Below, piece after piece: positions 1 to 10,295 of a stretch of DNA of 64,000 nucleotides. The stretch is from Thiohalocapsa marina (GTDB lineage Bacteria > Pseudomonadota > Gammaproteobacteria > Chromatiales > Chromatiaceae), in NCBI RefSeq assembly GCF_008632335.1, contig NZ_VWXX01000011.1, positions 32,456 through 96,455 on the forward strand, written 5' to 3'. The stretch's first letter is position 1; each line of letters opens with the position of its first letter. A program made the position numbers and the translations under genes. Below the pieces are notes generated by a model, which was given only the letters and a program-made list of their open reading frames with translations, had not been told where the DNA came from and did no database searches.

Positions 1-416
1 CCGCGATAGGTCAGGGTCCGCGCATCCGTCGGTTCGTCGCCTGGCTCGCCGGTTGGCACGCTGCTTAGCTCAAGGGCCACGCGGTTGTAGCCCATGTCCA
101 TGTCGACACCGACCAGGTCCAGTTCCACCCGCCGGGGCGGAGACAGGCCGTCGAGCACGACCTCCACCTGCAGCGGATGCACCACCGGAATGCCCCGGGG
201 CCGGATATCCAGCCGCACGCCGCCACCGGAGTCGAAACGCACCGCGCAGGGTGACCGGCGCACATCGCAGCCGGCATCAAGCGGGGCCCGCTCGGCGATC
301 GGCGGATGCAGCAGCGGCAGGGTCTTGTAAAGCACAACGCCAATGACCGCCAGCGCCAGCACAGCCACCAGGCCCCACAGCAGCATGGCAAACGGGAAAC
401 GCGTCTTCACATTCAC
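1..416 (-). CDS. Membrane-anchored hypothetical protein (3' end outside window)
   Basis: The reading frame runs off the left edge, so the C-terminus is missing. The GTG at 416 begins a frame with a short basic N-terminus, one strongly hydrophobic segment (about residues 11-30, [18 protein letters not shown]) and then a soluble domain rich in beta-type sequence with the motif [12 protein letters not shown]. This fits a single-pass inner-membrane protein with a periplasmic domain. I do not recognise the family with certainty. An ATG at 386 in the same frame is an alternative start, but it would leave almost no residues before the membrane segment. A frame beginning at 391 on the same strand is out of register and lacks protein-like composition. 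Function unknown. Confidence 0.6.
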   Translation of the reverse strand, partial: MNVKTRFPFAMLLWGLVAVLALAVIGVVLYKTLPLLHPPIAERAPLDAGCDVRRSPCAVRFDSGGGVRLDIRPRGIPVVHPLQVEVVLDGLSPPRRVELDLVGVDMDMGYNRVALELSSVPTGEPGDEPTDARTLTYR

Positions 417-556
417 TGAGGTTCGTCCATCAAGACTCAAGGTTCGGCCCTCGCCAGCTTCAGTCCACCCACGACCACCGTGCTGTTGAAGCACACGAAT
501 CGATCCGCGACCGCCCGCGGCTCCTCCGCCATTGCAGACTACCGCAAATCCGCATC

Positions 557-2023
557 ATGAAATACAAAGACCTGCGCGACTTCATCCAGCAACTGGAAAA
601 ACGCGGCGAACTCAAACGCATCCGCGTCCCGGTGGACCCCTACCTGGAGGTCACCGAGATCTGCGACCGCACCCTGCGGGCCGGCGGCCCGGCATTGCTG
701 TTCGAGCAACCCAAGGGCTCCCGGATCCCGCTGCTGGGCAACCTGTTCGGCACGCCCAAACGCGTGGCCCTGGGCATGGGCGAGGAATCCGTCGAGGCCC
801 TGCGCGAGGTCGGCCGGCTGCTGGCCTTTCTGAAGGAGCCGGACCCGCCCAAGGGCATGCGCCAAGCCTGGGAGACCCTGCCGGTGTTCAAGAAGGTGCT
901 GGACATGGCGCCCAAGGTCCGCAAGGGCGCCCCCTGCCAGGAGGTGGTGCAGAGCGGCGACGCGGTCGACCTGGGCGAGCTGCCCATCCAGCACTGCTGG
1001 CCCGGCGATGCCGCGCCGCTGATCACCTGGGGGCTGGTGATCACCCGCGGCCCGGAAAAACCGCGCCAGAACCTGGGCATCTACCGCATGCAGGTGCTTG
1101 GGCGCAACCGGGTCATCATGCGCTGGCTGGCCCACCGCGGCGGCGCGCTGGACTATCGCGCCTGGCAGGAAAGGCATCCGGGCGAGCCGTTTCCGCTAGC
1201 GGTGGCCCTGGGCGCCGACCCCGCCACCATCCTGGGCGCGGTCACGCCGGTGCCGGACACCCTGTCGGAATATGCCTTCGCCGGACTGCTGCGGGGCAGC
1301 CGCACGGAGCTGGCGCAGTGCATCGGCAACACGCTCCAGGTGCCGGCCAGCGCCGAGATCGTGCTGGAGGGCCACCTGCATCCCGGCGACACGGCACCGG
1401 AGGGCCCGTTCGGAGACCACACCGGCTACTACAACGAGATCGACGACTTTCCGGTGTTCACCATCGACCGCATCACGCGCCGTGCGGAGCCGATCTACCA
1501 CAGCACCTACACCGGCCGACCGCCGGACGAGCCAGCCATCCTGGGCGTCGCCCTCAACGAGGTCTTCGTGCCGATACTGCAGAAGCAGTTCCCGGAGATC
1601 GCCGACTTCTACCTGCCGCCGGAGGGCTGCTCCTACCGGCTGGCGGTGGTCAGCGTGAAGAAACAGTACCCCGGCCACGCCAAGCGGGTGATGATGGGCG
1701 TGTGGTCCTTTCTGCGGCAGTTCATGTATACCAAGTTCGTCATCGTGGTGGACGACGACGTGAATACCCGCGACTGGAAGGACGTCATCTGGGCCATGAC
1801 CACGCGCATGGACCCTGCGCGCGACACCGTGATGGTGGAGAACACCCCCATCGACTACCTGGACTTCGCCTCACCGGTCTCCGGCATCGGCTCCAAGATC
1901 GGCTTCGACGCCACCAACAAGTGGCCCGGCGAGACCAGCCGCGAGTGGGGCCGGCCGATTCGCATGGACCCCGCCATCAAGGCGCAGGTAGACGCGATCT
2001 GGCCGACCCTGGGGCTGGATTGA
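557..2023 (+). CDS. ubiD: UbiD family 4-hydroxy-3-polyprenylbenzoate decarboxylase
   Basis: A 488-residue protein with full-length similarity to UbiD, the prenylated-FMN-dependent decarboxylase that removes the ring carboxylate of 3-polyprenyl-4-hydroxybenzoate in ubiquinone synthesis. Typical features are the N-terminal [20 protein letters not shown], the [17 protein letters not shown] segment, the PFGDHTGYY motif and the C-terminal [20 protein letters not shown] block with its [11 protein letters not shown] signature. Length matches the family. The start ATG at 557 gives the canonical N-terminus. The gene stands alone, and no ubiX is visible in the window to supply the prenylated flavin. 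Very similar paralogues act on other aromatic acids, but the close match to the classical sequence favours the ubiquinone role. Confidence 0.95.
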   Translation: MKYKDLRDFIQQLEKRGELKRIRVPVDPYLEVTEICDRTLRAGGPALLFEQPKGSRIPLLGNLFGTPKRVALGMGEESVEALREVGRLLAFLKEPDPPKGMRQAWETLPVFKKVLDMAPKVRKGAPCQEVVQSGDAVDLGELPIQHCWPGDAAPLITWGLVITRGPEKPRQNLGIYRMQVLGRNRVIMRWLAHRGGALDYRAWQERHPGEPFPLAVALGADPATILGAVTPVPDTLSEYAFAGLLRGSRTELAQCIGNTLQVPASAEIVLEGHLHPGDTAPEGPFGDHTGYYNEIDDFPVFTIDRITRRAEPIYHSTYTGRPPDEPAILGVALNEVFVPILQKQFPEIADFYLPPEGCSYRLAVVSVKKQYPGHAKRVMMGVWSFLRQFMYTKFVIVVDDDVNTRDWKDVIWAMTTRMDPARDTVMVENTPIDYLDFASPVSGIGSKIGFDATNKWPGETSREWGRPIRMDPAIKAQVDAIWPTLGLD

Positions 2024-2075
2024 AACGCGAGAGGCGCCGGGCAGGAAGCCCCGCCTCCTCAGGGCCGCATCAGTC

Positions 2076-2336
2076 TTATCTCGGGGGCCGCTCCGTACGT
2101 GGACGTGCCTCGTTTACCGTCAGCTTGCGCCCGTCGTTCATGCTGTCGTGCAGGGCCTTGATGGCATCCTCGGCCTCGCTGTTGTTCGGCATGTCGACGA
2201 AACCGAATCCCTTGGACTGACCGGAGAACTTGTCCTTGATGACATCGGCACTTGCCACGTCGCCGAAGTCGCTGAACATGTCCCGCAGCTCGTCGTCAGT
2301 GACGGAATACTTCAGGTTGCCTACGTAGATCCTCAT
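2076..2336 (-). CDS. Small RNA-binding protein with one RRM domain
   Basis: An 86-residue protein made almost entirely of one RNA recognition motif. RNP2 is seen as IYVGNL (residues 3-8) and RNP1 as KGFGFVDM (about 43-50), with the expected spacing and the conserved aromatic residues that stack on RNA. The short C-terminal tail is rich in Arg and Pro. Proteobacterial single-RRM proteins of this type resemble the cyanobacterial Rbp proteins and are often cold- or stress-responsive. It probably acts in the cytoplasm on mRNA, but the targets cannot be read here. It is convergent with ubiD and followed upstream by about 215 bases without a gene, which probably contain its leader. Confidence 0.9.
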   Translation of the reverse strand: MRIYVGNLKYSVTDDELRDMFSDFGDVASADVIKDKFSGQSKGFGFVDMPNNSEAEDAIKALHDSMNDGRKLTVNEARPRTERPPR

Positions 2337-2550
2337 CGCTCACTCTCGAAACGGTGTATGCATTGAGATCGAGGACACCGAGGGTCGATCAACGCACAAA
2401 TCGACAAACGGCGAATGACACAGGGTGTCAAGTTCTGAACCACGCCGCGCACTGATCATGACCAGCGACGGCATTCGGCACCAGGTATCCGGCGACACAC
2501 GCCTGCGGCCGCGGGCGGCCCCGGAAAACCCGTTGCCGCCCGGGCCGACA

Positions 2551-2781
2551 TCAGTCGATATTGCCCTTCTCATGCTGATCGAACAGGTAGCCGCCCAGGG
2601 CGCCCACGCCGGCGCCGATCAGCGCGCCCTTGCCGGCATTGGCGCTGAGGGAGCCGACCAACGCGCCACCCGCGGCACCCATGGCTGCACCGCTGCCGGC
2701 GCGCTGGCCGGTGGTGGTGCCACAGCCCGCGAGCATGGCGAGACTGACGGACAGGATCAGGATAACGGCCGACTTCTTCAT
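2551..2781 (-). CDS. Glycine-zipper lipoprotein
   Basis: A 76-residue protein beginning MKKSAVILILS with a clear lipoprotein signal peptide and lipobox LAGC (Cys20). The mature part is a run of small residues with GxxxG spacing (GAAMGAAGGALVG, GKGALIGAGVGALGGYLF), the glycine-zipper pattern of the YmgG/OmpA-associated family. It is probably an outer-membrane lipoprotein. The ATG at 2781 is preferred to the ATG at 2796 because a GGAGA ribosome-binding site lies 8 bases upstream of it and the signal peptide then begins with its basic residues. Function in the family is poorly defined and usually linked to envelope integrity. Confidence 0.8.
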   Translation of the reverse strand: MKKSAVILILSVSLAMLAGCGTTTGQRAGSGAAMGAAGGALVGSLSANAGKGALIGAGVGALGGYLFDQHEKGNID

Positions 2782-2921
2782 CGTCTTTCTCCGCAAACAG
2801 GCCCACGGCCGGGCCGTGGATCGTTACAACTCAAGCGTACCCCAAGTTGCTTCCCTTTGCTCGCCCCTTGGGCTTGCCCCTTTGCTGGCAGGCAACGCAG
2901 GCAAAACGCCTGCGGCGTCGA

Positions 2922-3350
2922 TCACTTGCAGGGATACTTGGCCGCCAGGGCGCGTACCAGGCCGACCACCGGCAGCTCGCCCATGAGTTCGGCGTTGTCG
3001 CGGTTGGTGCCGCCCCAGGCCACGAATGCCTTGCGACCATCGTCAATGGTGGTGTTCTTCGGATAGCAGACCAGCCGCTTCAGCTGCTTGCGGTCGCTGA
3101 CGGCGTCGTGATATTGCACCGTCGCCTCGATGAAGGCGCGGCAGGCCAGCAATGCCGGCACGTGGGCGGCATCATCGGCGGAAACCGAGCAGACCGTCAG
3201 CAGGTCCTCGGTGGTGTCGAAGTCGAAGCTGTCGGTATTGCCGGCGACGGCGCTTCCGGCCAGGGACAGGCCCAGGGCAAGCACCAGCGCCGGACCCGTG
3301 ATCGGGCCACCCACGGACAGACCCGAAGGCCGGGAGAGACTGAATCGCAT
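2922..3350 (-). CDS. Secreted Rap1a/Tai-like protein
   Basis: A 142-residue protein with an N-terminal signal peptide (hydrophobic stretch around residues 17-36 ending AVA) and a mature domain with paired cysteines (LLTVCS, LLACRAF, LVCYPK and a C-terminal YPCK). The pattern of short helices, four cysteines and the AFVAWGG-like segment resembles the Rap1a/Tai family. Some members of that family are periplasmic immunity proteins against type VI secreted amidases, but most are uncharacterised. No type VI gene or effector is nearby, so an immunity role is not supported by context. It is transcribed in the same direction as the lipoprotein at 2551-2781, with about 140 bases between them. Confidence 0.6.
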   Translation of the reverse strand: MRFSLSRPSGLSVGGPITGPALVLALGLSLAGSAVAGNTDSFDFDTTEDLLTVCSVSADDAAHVPALLACRAFIEATVQYHDAVSDRKQLKRLVCYPKNTTIDDGRKAFVAWGGTNRDNAELMGELPVVGLVRALAAKYPCK

Positions 3351-3486
3351 GGATCGTTCCTCATTGGTCTTGCAGTATGGAGATGGGCCTCACAGCCCGC
3401 TTCGGCACAGGCCGATCCGATGATTCTAGCAGCGCCACGGACCATCGGCCTAGCGGCAAAACACCGGGCGCGGCGCAGGGTGCCGA

Positions 3487-4344
3487 CTAGCCGAAGCACG
3501 CCGCCAGGCCATCGGCCAGGGTGGGGTAGCGCAGGGTCAGCGCCAATTCGGACAGCAGGCGCCGGTTGCTGAGCCGGCGGGATTCGTTCAGGTAGGACAG
3601 CATGCCGGGCGAGACCCGGCCCGGTGCCTCGGCCAGCGGGATCTGCGGCGGCTGCGGCAGGCCCGCGGCTTCGGCGATGCGGCAGAAGTAGTCGGTCATG
3701 GTGCTGGGATGGCCATCGCAGACGTTGTACAACGCGCCATCCGGGGCGCGCTCCATGGCCGCCAGGCAGACGCTCGCCAGGTCTTCCACATGGATGCGAT
3801 TGGACCAGGGCGCCTCCTCCAGGCTGATCACCGGCTGGCCGCTGCGGATGCGCTCCAGCGGCAGCCGGTCGCAACCATAGATGCCGGCCACCCGCAGGAT
3901 CACCAGCTCGCCGCCGCCCTCGGCATGCCAGCGTCGCAGCCGCTGTTCCGCGTCCCAGCGCCGCAGCGACCGCTCAGCCGTCGGCTGCACCGGCCAGGTC
4001 TCGTCCACCCAGGCGCCGCCGCAGTCGCCGTAGACCCCGGTGGTGCTCACATAGACCAGGCGCCGCGGCTGCCCGTTCGCGGCAAAGGACGCCAGCAGTC
4101 GCGCGGTGAGCGGATCCTCGCGGCCCTGTCCCGGCGGCGGCGCGAAGTGGAACACCGGCGCATCCGCGCAGACCAGGGGCGCCAGGTCGTCCTGTTGCAG
4201 GTCGAGCTGCAACGGCTCGATGCCCGCTGCTGCCAGTTCAGCCGCGCGCCGGTCGCTGCGCACGACCCCGGTCACCTGCTCTCCCTGCGCCTGCAGCCGC
4301 CGAGCCACCAGAGCGCCCAGATATCCACAACCGATGATGATCAT
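3487..4344 (-). CDS. NAD-dependent epimerase/dehydratase family protein (YeeZ-like)
   Basis: A 285-residue short-chain dehydrogenase of the extended type. It begins with the nucleotide-binding motif GCGYLG (residues 5-10), has the strand/active-site segment LVYVSTTGVYG and a downstream IHVEDLASVCLAAME region. These are normal for the family related to E. coli YeeZ and sugar-nucleotide epimerases. The ATG at 4344 is chosen because it puts the Rossmann motif right at the N-terminus and has a GGGGGC purine-rich site upstream. An ATG at 4362 is possible. The substrate cannot be deduced. It lies divergent from the flavin reductase at 4516. Confidence 0.85.
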   Translation of the reverse strand: MIIIGCGYLGALVARRLQAQGEQVTGVVRSDRRAAELAAAGIEPLQLDLQQDDLAPLVCADAPVFHFAPPPGQGREDPLTARLLASFAANGQPRRLVYVSTTGVYGDCGGAWVDETWPVQPTAERSLRRWDAEQRLRRWHAEGGGELVILRVAGIYGCDRLPLERIRSGQPVISLEEAPWSNRIHVEDLASVCLAAMERAPDGALYNVCDGHPSTMTDYFCRIAEAAGLPQPPQIPLAEAPGRVSPGMLSYLNESRRLSNRRLLSELALTLRYPTLADGLAACFG

Positions 4345-4515
4345 ACAAGCGCCCCCGCACATCGCCGATGAAGCCCCGGACGGACCCACTCCGCCCTCGA
4401 CAGGCCGCAGCATGGCTTGCAGCCGACAAAAGAGTCAACACATGGTAGGTTCAGGGATCAGTTCTGACCCGCAGAGACGACCCGCAAGCCCGCGACACAG
4501 CAAGAAGGCCAGTCC

Positions 4516-5541
4516 ATGAGTTTCACCATCCGCACGGAGCCCAACCACCATCGCTTCAGCGTCGAGCCCGGCCAGACCATCCTCGACGCGGCGATCAAGC
4601 AACGCATCGGCCTGCCCTACGGCTGCCGTGACGGCAAGTGCGGAAGTTGCAGCGCGGAACTGCTGGAGGGCGAGGTCAGCTACCCCAGCGGCAAGACCCA
4701 GGCGCTGGAGGGACAACCCGACAACGCCTGCCTGACCTGCCAGGCGGTGCCCCGGAGCGACCTGCGCCTGCGCGTGGCCGAACTGGAGACCACTGCCGAC
4801 ATCGAGGTGCGCACCCTGCCCTGCCGCGTGGCGGAGAAGACCCGCCTGAATCATGACGTGGTGCGTCTGGGCCTGAAGTTGCCGGAGGGCCAACGGCTGC
4901 AGTTCCTGGCGGGGCAGTACCTGGAATTCATCCTCAGCGATGGGCGCAAGCGCGCCTTCTCCATGGCCAATGCCCCCCACGACGATGCGCTGGTGGAACT
5001 GCATGTGCGCCGCGTGCCGGGGGGCGAGTTCACCGACTTTCTGTTCGACGAACTGCCGGAGAAGGCCATCCTGCGCATCCAGGGCCCCCTGGGCACCTTC
5101 GTGCTGCGCGAGCACTCGGAGCGGCCGATGATCTTCATCGGCGGCGGCACCGGCTTCGCCCCCATCAAGGGTATGCTGGAGCACGCCTTCCACGCTGGCA
5201 TCCAGCGCCCGATGACGCTCTACTGGGGTGCCCGGGCCCGCCGCGACCTGTACCTGCCGGACCTGCCGCAACGCTGGGCCGCGGAGCATGCCAACTTCAG
5301 CTATGTGCCGGTGCTGTCCGAACCGGACGCGGACTGGGACGGCCGGCGCGGACTGGTGCACGAGGCCGTGCTGGAAGACCATCCGGACATCGCCGACTAC
5401 GACGTCTACCTGAGCGGCCCGCCGGTGATGGTGGAGGCCGGCCGCAGCGCCTTCGAGGGCCGCGGCCTGGGCATGGATCACATGTTCTCCGACGCCTTCG
5501 AGTATGCCGCGGACAGCCCCGGCTACGGCAAGAAGCCCTGA
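4516..5541 (+). CDS. 2Fe-2S ferredoxin-fused NAD(P)H flavin reductase (CDP-6-deoxy-delta-3,4-glucoseen reductase-like)
   Basis: A 341-residue two-domain electron-transfer protein. Residues 1-90 are a plant-type ferredoxin domain with the ligands in CRDGKCGSC and a later CLTCQ. Residues about 100-330 are a ferredoxin-NADP reductase module, with the FAD-binding RAFSMANAP region and the nucleotide-binding GGGTGFAPIKGM. The same architecture occurs in AscD (CDP-6-deoxy-delta-3,4-glucoseen reductase) and in oxygenase reductases. No deoxysugar genes are nearby, so the annotation by name is only by similarity. A role as reductase partner for an oxygenase or in flavin supply is equally likely. It occupies its own short transcription unit convergent with hemD. 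Confidence 0.85.
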   Translation: MSFTIRTEPNHHRFSVEPGQTILDAAIKQRIGLPYGCRDGKCGSCSAELLEGEVSYPSGKTQALEGQPDNACLTCQAVPRSDLRLRVAELETTADIEVRTLPCRVAEKTRLNHDVVRLGLKLPEGQRLQFLAGQYLEFILSDGRKRAFSMANAPHDDALVELHVRRVPGGEFTDFLFDELPEKAILRIQGPLGTFVLREHSERPMIFIGGGTGFAPIKGMLEHAFHAGIQRPMTLYWGARARRDLYLPDLPQRWAAEHANFSYVPVLSEPDADWDGRRGLVHEAVLEDHPDIADYDVYLSGPPVMVEAGRSAFEGRGLGMDHMFSDAFEYAADSPGYGKKP

Positions 5542-5605
5542 CAGCCATCCGACAGCCGCCAGCCGCCAGCCGCCGTCTGACAGCAGGGGACGCTGGCAGC
5601 CGGGA

Positions 5606-6382
5606 TCAGGGGCGCACGCGGGCCAGATGCAGCCGGCACAAGGCATCGCACAGGCCCGCATCACTGGCCTCGCTGGCCACCGCCACGGTGCGAAAGCCCA
5701 TGGCCAGGGCCGTCTGCGCGTTGCGCTCGCTGAGTACCGCCAGCGGCAGCCCGAACATCCACGGGTACGCCGCCGGCGGCAGCAGCCCCATCAGATTGGC
5801 CAGCACCTCGTCACTGGTGGCCGTCACATAGCCCAGGGCCGATTCCCACTGCGGCAGCAGGGCACCGACATCCACCTGCGGCGGCACGCGCCGATAGACC
5901 TCGGCAAAGGCCGCCTCGGCCCCCCGCTGGCGCAGGGTGTCACGCAGCAGGGGGCGGCCGCCGTCGCCGCGCACGATCAGCACCCGCCGACCGGCCACCG
6001 CCGTCAGCTCGGGCAATTGCAGCAGCGCCTCGCTGTCGAAACCGCTCGCCGGCACCAGGGGCGACGGCAGCCCCGCCGCACGAATGGCCGCGGCGGTGGC
6101 CTTGCCCACGGCGGCCAGACGGGTGTGGGCCAGGGGTTCGGCGCCGCCCAGCAGGGCCAGCGCATGCTCGACGGCATTGCGACTGACGAACACCATCAGA
6201 TCCCAGGGTTGCCGCAACTGCGCCCGTGCCGCCTCGGCCTCCAGCGTCGGCAGGATCTCCACCGTCGGGAACAGGATCGGCTCACCATCCAGTTCGGCCA
6301 CCAGCCGGCTCAGGGCATCCGCCTGGGCCGCGGGCCGGGTGATCAGCACGCCACGGCCGTTCAGCCGGCACGGGCCGCTCAT
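5606..6382 (-). CDS. hemD: Uroporphyrinogen-III synthase
   Basis: A 258-residue protein matching HemD, which cyclises and rearranges hydroxymethylbilane to uroporphyrinogen III in tetrapyrrole synthesis. Recognisable blocks are [17 protein letters not shown] near the N-terminus, [11 protein letters not shown], and the [11 protein letters not shown] segment that corresponds to the conserved TSxxxxxNL region. The ATG at 6382 overlaps the hemC stop codon by four bases (ATGA), typical of the hemCD operon, which decides the start. The open frame extends further upstream within hemC but has no family similarity there. Sequence identity in this family is low, so the operon position is an important part of the call. 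Confidence 0.93.
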   Translation of the reverse strand: MSGPCRLNGRGVLITRPAAQADALSRLVAELDGEPILFPTVEILPTLEAEAARAQLRQPWDLMVFVSRNAVEHALALLGGAEPLAHTRLAAVGKATAAAIRAAGLPSPLVPASGFDSEALLQLPELTAVAGRRVLIVRGDGGRPLLRDTLRQRGAEAAFAEVYRRVPPQVDVGALLPQWESALGYVTATSDEVLANLMGLLPPAAYPWMFGLPLAVLSERNAQTALAMGFRTVAVASEASDAGLCDALCRLHLARVRP

Positions 6383-7305
6383 GACTCGCGCAATGCCGCC
6401 AGGATCTCGCCTGCCCCCTGCTCGAGCAGCGCATCCGCCAAGGACTCGCCCAGGGCCTCGGCCTGCTCCGCCGGGCCGCGACGCTCCGCCCGCAACAGGC
6501 GCGTACCATCGGTGGAGCCCACCAGACCGCGCACCCACAGGGCATCGCCCTCGTGCAGGGCATGGCCGGCGATGGGCACCTGGCAACCGCCCTGCAGGCG
6601 GGCGTTCATCGCGCGCTCCGCCCGCACCCGCTCGGCGGTCAGCCGGTGGTGCAGCGGCGCGATCAGGTCGTTCACCCGCGCATCGTCCTGGCGGCATTCG
6701 ATACCGATCGCCCCCTGGCCGATGGCCGGCAGGCTGTCTTCGGCGCTGATGCGGTCGCGGATGCGCTCGCCGAAGCCCAGGCGCTTGAGCCCGGCGGCGG
6801 CCAGGATGATGGCGTCGTAGACCCCGTCATCCAGCTTCTGCAACCGGGTGTTCACGTTGCCGCGCAGGGGCTCGATGCGCAGGTCCGGCCGACGGGCCGC
6901 CAGCTGGCACTGCCGGCGCAGGCTCGAGGTGCCCACGCAGGCGCCCTGGGGCAGTTCGTCCAGCGCGCCGAAGCGGTTCGAGACGAAGGCGTCCAGCGGG
7001 TCCTCGCGATCCAGGATCACCGCCAGGTGCAACCCGTCCGGAAACTCCACCGGCACGTCCTTCATGGAGTGCACGGCGATGTCCGCCGTACCGTCCAGCA
7101 TGCCCTGCTCCAGTTCCTTCACGAACAGGCCCTTGCCGCCGATCTTGGCCAGGGGCGCATCGAGGATCTTGTCGCCGCGGGTGGTCATGCCGACGATCTC
7201 GACGGCGAGATCGGCATGCAACCGCCGCAGCTCGGCCGCCACATGCTCGGCCTGCCACATGGCCAACGGGGATTTGCGGGTCGCGATTCGGAGCGTCTCG
7301 GTCAT
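6379..7305 (-). CDS. hemC: Hydroxymethylbilane synthase (porphobilinogen deaminase)
   Basis: A 308-residue protein with full-length HemC similarity. The N-terminus [16 protein letters not shown], the [20 protein letters not shown] segment, the [15 protein letters not shown] active-site region with its catalytic Asp further on, and the cofactor-attachment Cys in [13 protein letters not shown] are all present. It polymerises four porphobilinogen units to hydroxymethylbilane. The ATG at 7305 gives the standard N-terminus; the longer frame to 7371 adds an unconserved leader. It is the first gene of a hemCD operon and is divergent from argH, with about 255 bases between them that presumably hold both promoters. 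Confidence 0.97.
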   Translation of the reverse strand: MTETLRIATRKSPLAMWQAEHVAAELRRLHADLAVEIVGMTTRGDKILDAPLAKIGGKGLFVKELEQGMLDGTADIAVHSMKDVPVEFPDGLHLAVILDREDPLDAFVSNRFGALDELPQGACVGTSSLRRQCQLAARRPDLRIEPLRGNVNTRLQKLDDGVYDAIILAAAGLKRLGFGERIRDRISAEDSLPAIGQGAIGIECRQDDARVNDLIAPLHHRLTAERVRAERAMNARLQGGCQVPIAGHALHEGDALWVRGLVGSTDGTRLLRAERRGPAEQAEALGESLADALLEQGAGEILAALRES

Positions 7306-7561
7306 TGCATACAGTCCAGGGAATGGTGGAGAAGTCAACGGCAAGCAGGGCCGTCGGGCAAAAAATGTCAACGGTACCGCATCCGGCGCCCGCCGACGAT
7401 GGCCGGGATCAGGTTAACATGACGCCAAGCCGACATCCGGCACCAGCGCCGGACGGTCGCCATCCGTAGTACACTCGCCGCGCCGCATCGCCCCCAGCGC
7501 AGCTGCCGCGTGCGCCGGTCGGGCGTCACCTCAGTCTCAGCCCACGAGCGCAACCGCCGCA

Positions 7562-8959
7562 ATGACAGACCCCACTCCTGCACCCGTCAAACCCTGGTCC
7601 GGACGCTTCGACGCCCCCACCGATGCCTTCGTCGAGGCCTTCACCGCCTCCGTCGGCTTCGACCGGCGCCTGTACCGGCACGACATCGCCGGCTCCATCG
7701 CCCACGCCCGCATGCTGGCACGCCAGGGCATCCTGAGCGATACCGAGCGCGATGCCATCGTCGCCGGCCTGGAGCGTATCCGCACGCGCATCGAAGACGG
7801 CAGCTTCCAGTGGTCCGTGGCCCTGGAAGACGTGCACATGAACATCGAGGCCGCGCTGACCGCCGACATCGGCGACGCCGGCAAGCGACTGCACACCGGC
7901 CGCTCGCGCAACGACCAGGTGGCCACGGACATCCGTCTGTGGCTGCGCGACGAGATCGACGCCATCATCGCCGGCATCCAGGGCCTGCAGGACGCCCTGC
8001 TGGACCTGGCCGAGCGCGAGGCCGACAGCATCCTGCCGGGCTTCACTCATCTGCAGGTGGCCCAGCCGGTGAGTTTTGGCCATCACATGCTGGCCTGGCA
8101 CGAGATGCTGCTGCGCGATGCCGGCCGCTTCCGGGACTGCCGCGTGCGGCTCAACGTCATGCCCCTGGGCGCCGCCGCCCTGGCCGGCACCACCTACCCC
8201 ATCGACCGCGCCTACACCGCGCAGCAGCTCGGCTTCGACCGGCCGGCGGAGAACTCCCTGGACGCCGTCTCCGATCGTGACTTCGCCATCGAGTTCGCCG
8301 CCTGCGCCGCCATCCTGATGATGCACCTGTCCCGCTTCTCGGAGGAACTCATCCTCTGGTCCTCGGCCCAGTTCGCCTTCATCGACCTGTCCGACGCCTT
8401 CTGCACCGGATCCTCGATCATGCCGCAGAAGAAGAACCCGGACGTGCCGGAACTGGTCCGCGGCAAGACCGGGCGCATCTTCGGCCACCTGATGGCGCTG
8501 CTGACCCTGATGAAGGGCCAGCCCCTGGCCTACAACAAGGACAATCAGGAAGACAAGGAACCCCTGTTCGACACCGCCGACAACCTGCGCGGTGCGCTCA
8601 AGGTCTTTGCCGACATGATGCGCCACGCCCGCTGCAACCGCGAGCGCATGCGCGCTGCCGCCCGTCAGGGCTTCTCCACCGCCACCGACCTTGCGGACTA
8701 TCTGGTGCGCAAGGGCATCCCGTTCCGCGACGCCCACGAGATCGTCGGCAAGGCGGTGGCCTTCGGTGTGCGCGAGCAACGCGACCTGGCGGAACTGAGC
8801 CTGGACGAACTGCGCCGCTTCTCGCCGGCCATCGGCCCCGACGTGTTCGACGTGCTGACGCTGGAAGGGTCCGTCGCCGCCCGCAACCACCTCGGCGGCA
8901 CCGCCCCAGCGCAGGTCCGCGCCGCCATTGCCCGCGCCCGTGGCGCACAGGGCGGCTGA
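7562..8959 (+). CDS. argH: Argininosuccinate lyase
   Basis: A 465-residue protein with the whole ArgH sequence, starting with the [18 protein letters not shown] block and carrying the superfamily signature [12 protein letters not shown] around residues 281-292, which forms the flexible loop with the catalytic Ser. It splits argininosuccinate into arginine and fumarate, the last step of arginine synthesis. Length is normal. The ATG at 7562 lacks a strong ribosome-binding site, but the N-terminus fits the family. The adjacency to divergent hemCD is common in gammaproteobacteria. It marks the left edge of conserved chromosome before the accessory region. Confidence 0.97.
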   Translation: MTDPTPAPVKPWSGRFDAPTDAFVEAFTASVGFDRRLYRHDIAGSIAHARMLARQGILSDTERDAIVAGLERIRTRIEDGSFQWSVALEDVHMNIEAALTADIGDAGKRLHTGRSRNDQVATDIRLWLRDEIDAIIAGIQGLQDALLDLAEREADSILPGFTHLQVAQPVSFGHHMLAWHEMLLRDAGRFRDCRVRLNVMPLGAAALAGTTYPIDRAYTAQQLGFDRPAENSLDAVSDRDFAIEFAACAAILMMHLSRFSEELILWSSAQFAFIDLSDAFCTGSSIMPQKKNPDVPELVRGKTGRIFGHLMALLTLMKGQPLAYNKDNQEDKEPLFDTADNLRGALKVFADMMRHARCNRERMRAAARQGFSTATDLADYLVRKGIPFRDAHEIVGKAVAFGVREQRDLAELSLDELRRFSPAIGPDVFDVLTLEGSVAARNHLGGTAPAQVRAAIARARGAQGG

Positions 8960-8972
8960 GCAGGGAAAGTTT

Positions 8973-8992
8973 CGGATCCGGATCCGGATCCG
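8973..8992. repeat. Perfect 20-bp palindrome built of three GGATCC units
   Basis: Three copies of GGATCC in a row give a self-complementary 20-base stretch just after the argH stop codon, between argH and the convergent AAA-ATPase relic. It could fold as a hairpin in transcripts from either side, but no T-run follows, so a terminator function is only a possibility. Confidence 0.6.
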
Positions 8993-8994
8993 GC

Positions 8995-10201
8995 TCAGGC
9001 CCGAACCACCTGGACCCAACACCCGGCGGGGCTCCGGGTCCGGACCAATCCAAGCCGCTCAGCCAGTGGCGGCGCTTCCGGGCGACGGTCGAAGATGATC
9101 AGCCAGCCGGTCTCCAGTCCCATTCCGGCCAGATAGGCGTCCAGTTGCGCCAGCCCTTCAACCAGTGGGTCCGGTGCGCCGGGTCGCCAGACCTTGATCT
9201 CGATCGCCAGCGTCTGGGTCCGGTGACGCAGACACAGATCCATCCTGCCGCGGCCAATGGCGTATTCGCGTTCCAACGTCCCCGTGCCGTTGACCACCCG
9301 CTGCAGAAAGGCCATGAGCACCAAATGCGGAGCGATCTCGTGGTAGGGGACACTGCCGAGCAGTGCCTCACCATGCTGGCGCCAGAAGTCCAGGAAAGCC
9401 GCAAGCAGGGCATCGGGGTCCAGGTCCCCCTGAGGCGTGAGCCAGCTCGGACTGAACTGGGGCAGCGAGTCCTGCGGACCACTGGCAAGCATACGCGGCT
9501 TGTCCGGTCTCGATAGTGTGTTCGGCGAGCAAGGCCGTCACCTCATCGACCGAGAAGTCCCCCAGCCGCAGCGACTCGGCCTTGATATTGAAGGCACTAC
9601 CACCGGTGACGGGCGCGCACTCCGAGGTAGCATGAATCCGGTAGTCACGCAGGTCTCGTACGCCACAGAGGATGACAGTACTCGGAAAACCACCTGGCCG
9701 TTGCGGATAGCCCGCTCGTAACTGGCGCAACAACGAGATCAGGGTATCACCCACAAGCGCATCGACCTCGTCGAGCAGGAGCACCAGCGGCCGCTCGGTG
9801 CCCTCGCACCAGTGGGCCAGAAAGGCACGCAGCACACGGGTCGGCGCACTGCGCTCCAGCACCTCGTCCGCAAGCGCCTCGATCCCCTGCGCTCCGATCT
9901 GGCGTCTGGCTTCGGCAGCGATGGTTTGCACGATGTCAGTCATCGCCAGGGCCATATCCTCACGCGCCGCCTGTGCCGTCTCGAGGTTCGCGTAGACAGC
10001 CCCATAGTGCCCCTGACGGTTCAGAAAATCCCTCAACGCCAGCAGGCAACTGGTCTTACCGGTCTGCCGCGGGGCGTGGAGCAGAAAATATTTCTTCTGC
10101 TCGATCAGGGTCAGCACCTCATCCAGATCCCAGCGCTGCAGCGGCGGCAACAGGTAGTGATCCTCAGGCCGGACTGGACCTTCGGTATTGAAAAAACGCA
10201 T
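8995..10201 (-). pseudogene. Internally deleted AAA-ATPase/PD-(D/E)XK nuclease family gene
   Basis: The 5' part (10201 down to about 9510) encodes an AAA-type ATPase with a Walker A motif APRQTGKTS (near residue 45), a Walker B LVLLLDEVDAL and a sensor segment. The 3' part (about 9490 down to 8995) lies in another frame and encodes the C-terminal restriction-nuclease-like domain with the block EREYAIGRGRMDLCLRH and the ExK-type LAIEIKVW. In intact relatives these domains are joined by a helical arm of roughly 150-200 residues. Here the junction falls directly after HTIETGQ, so the arm is lost and the frame is shifted. The product cannot be a normal member. The family is common in sulfur bacteria and of unknown function. 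The two halves are otherwise well preserved, suggesting a recent deletion. Confidence 0.8.
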
Positions 10202-10295
10202 CGCTCCTCACTCGATGAAGGAAGTGCTACCCGTAACCCCTTTGTAACAGAGGGGCCTAAATATGTATGCTGTCACCATAATTTGGGATAGGTGC

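Noticed and set aside
8973..8992. GGATCC palindrome considered as an integron or recombination site
   Set aside because: No integrase and no attC-like structure; simple triplicate of a 6-base palindrome.
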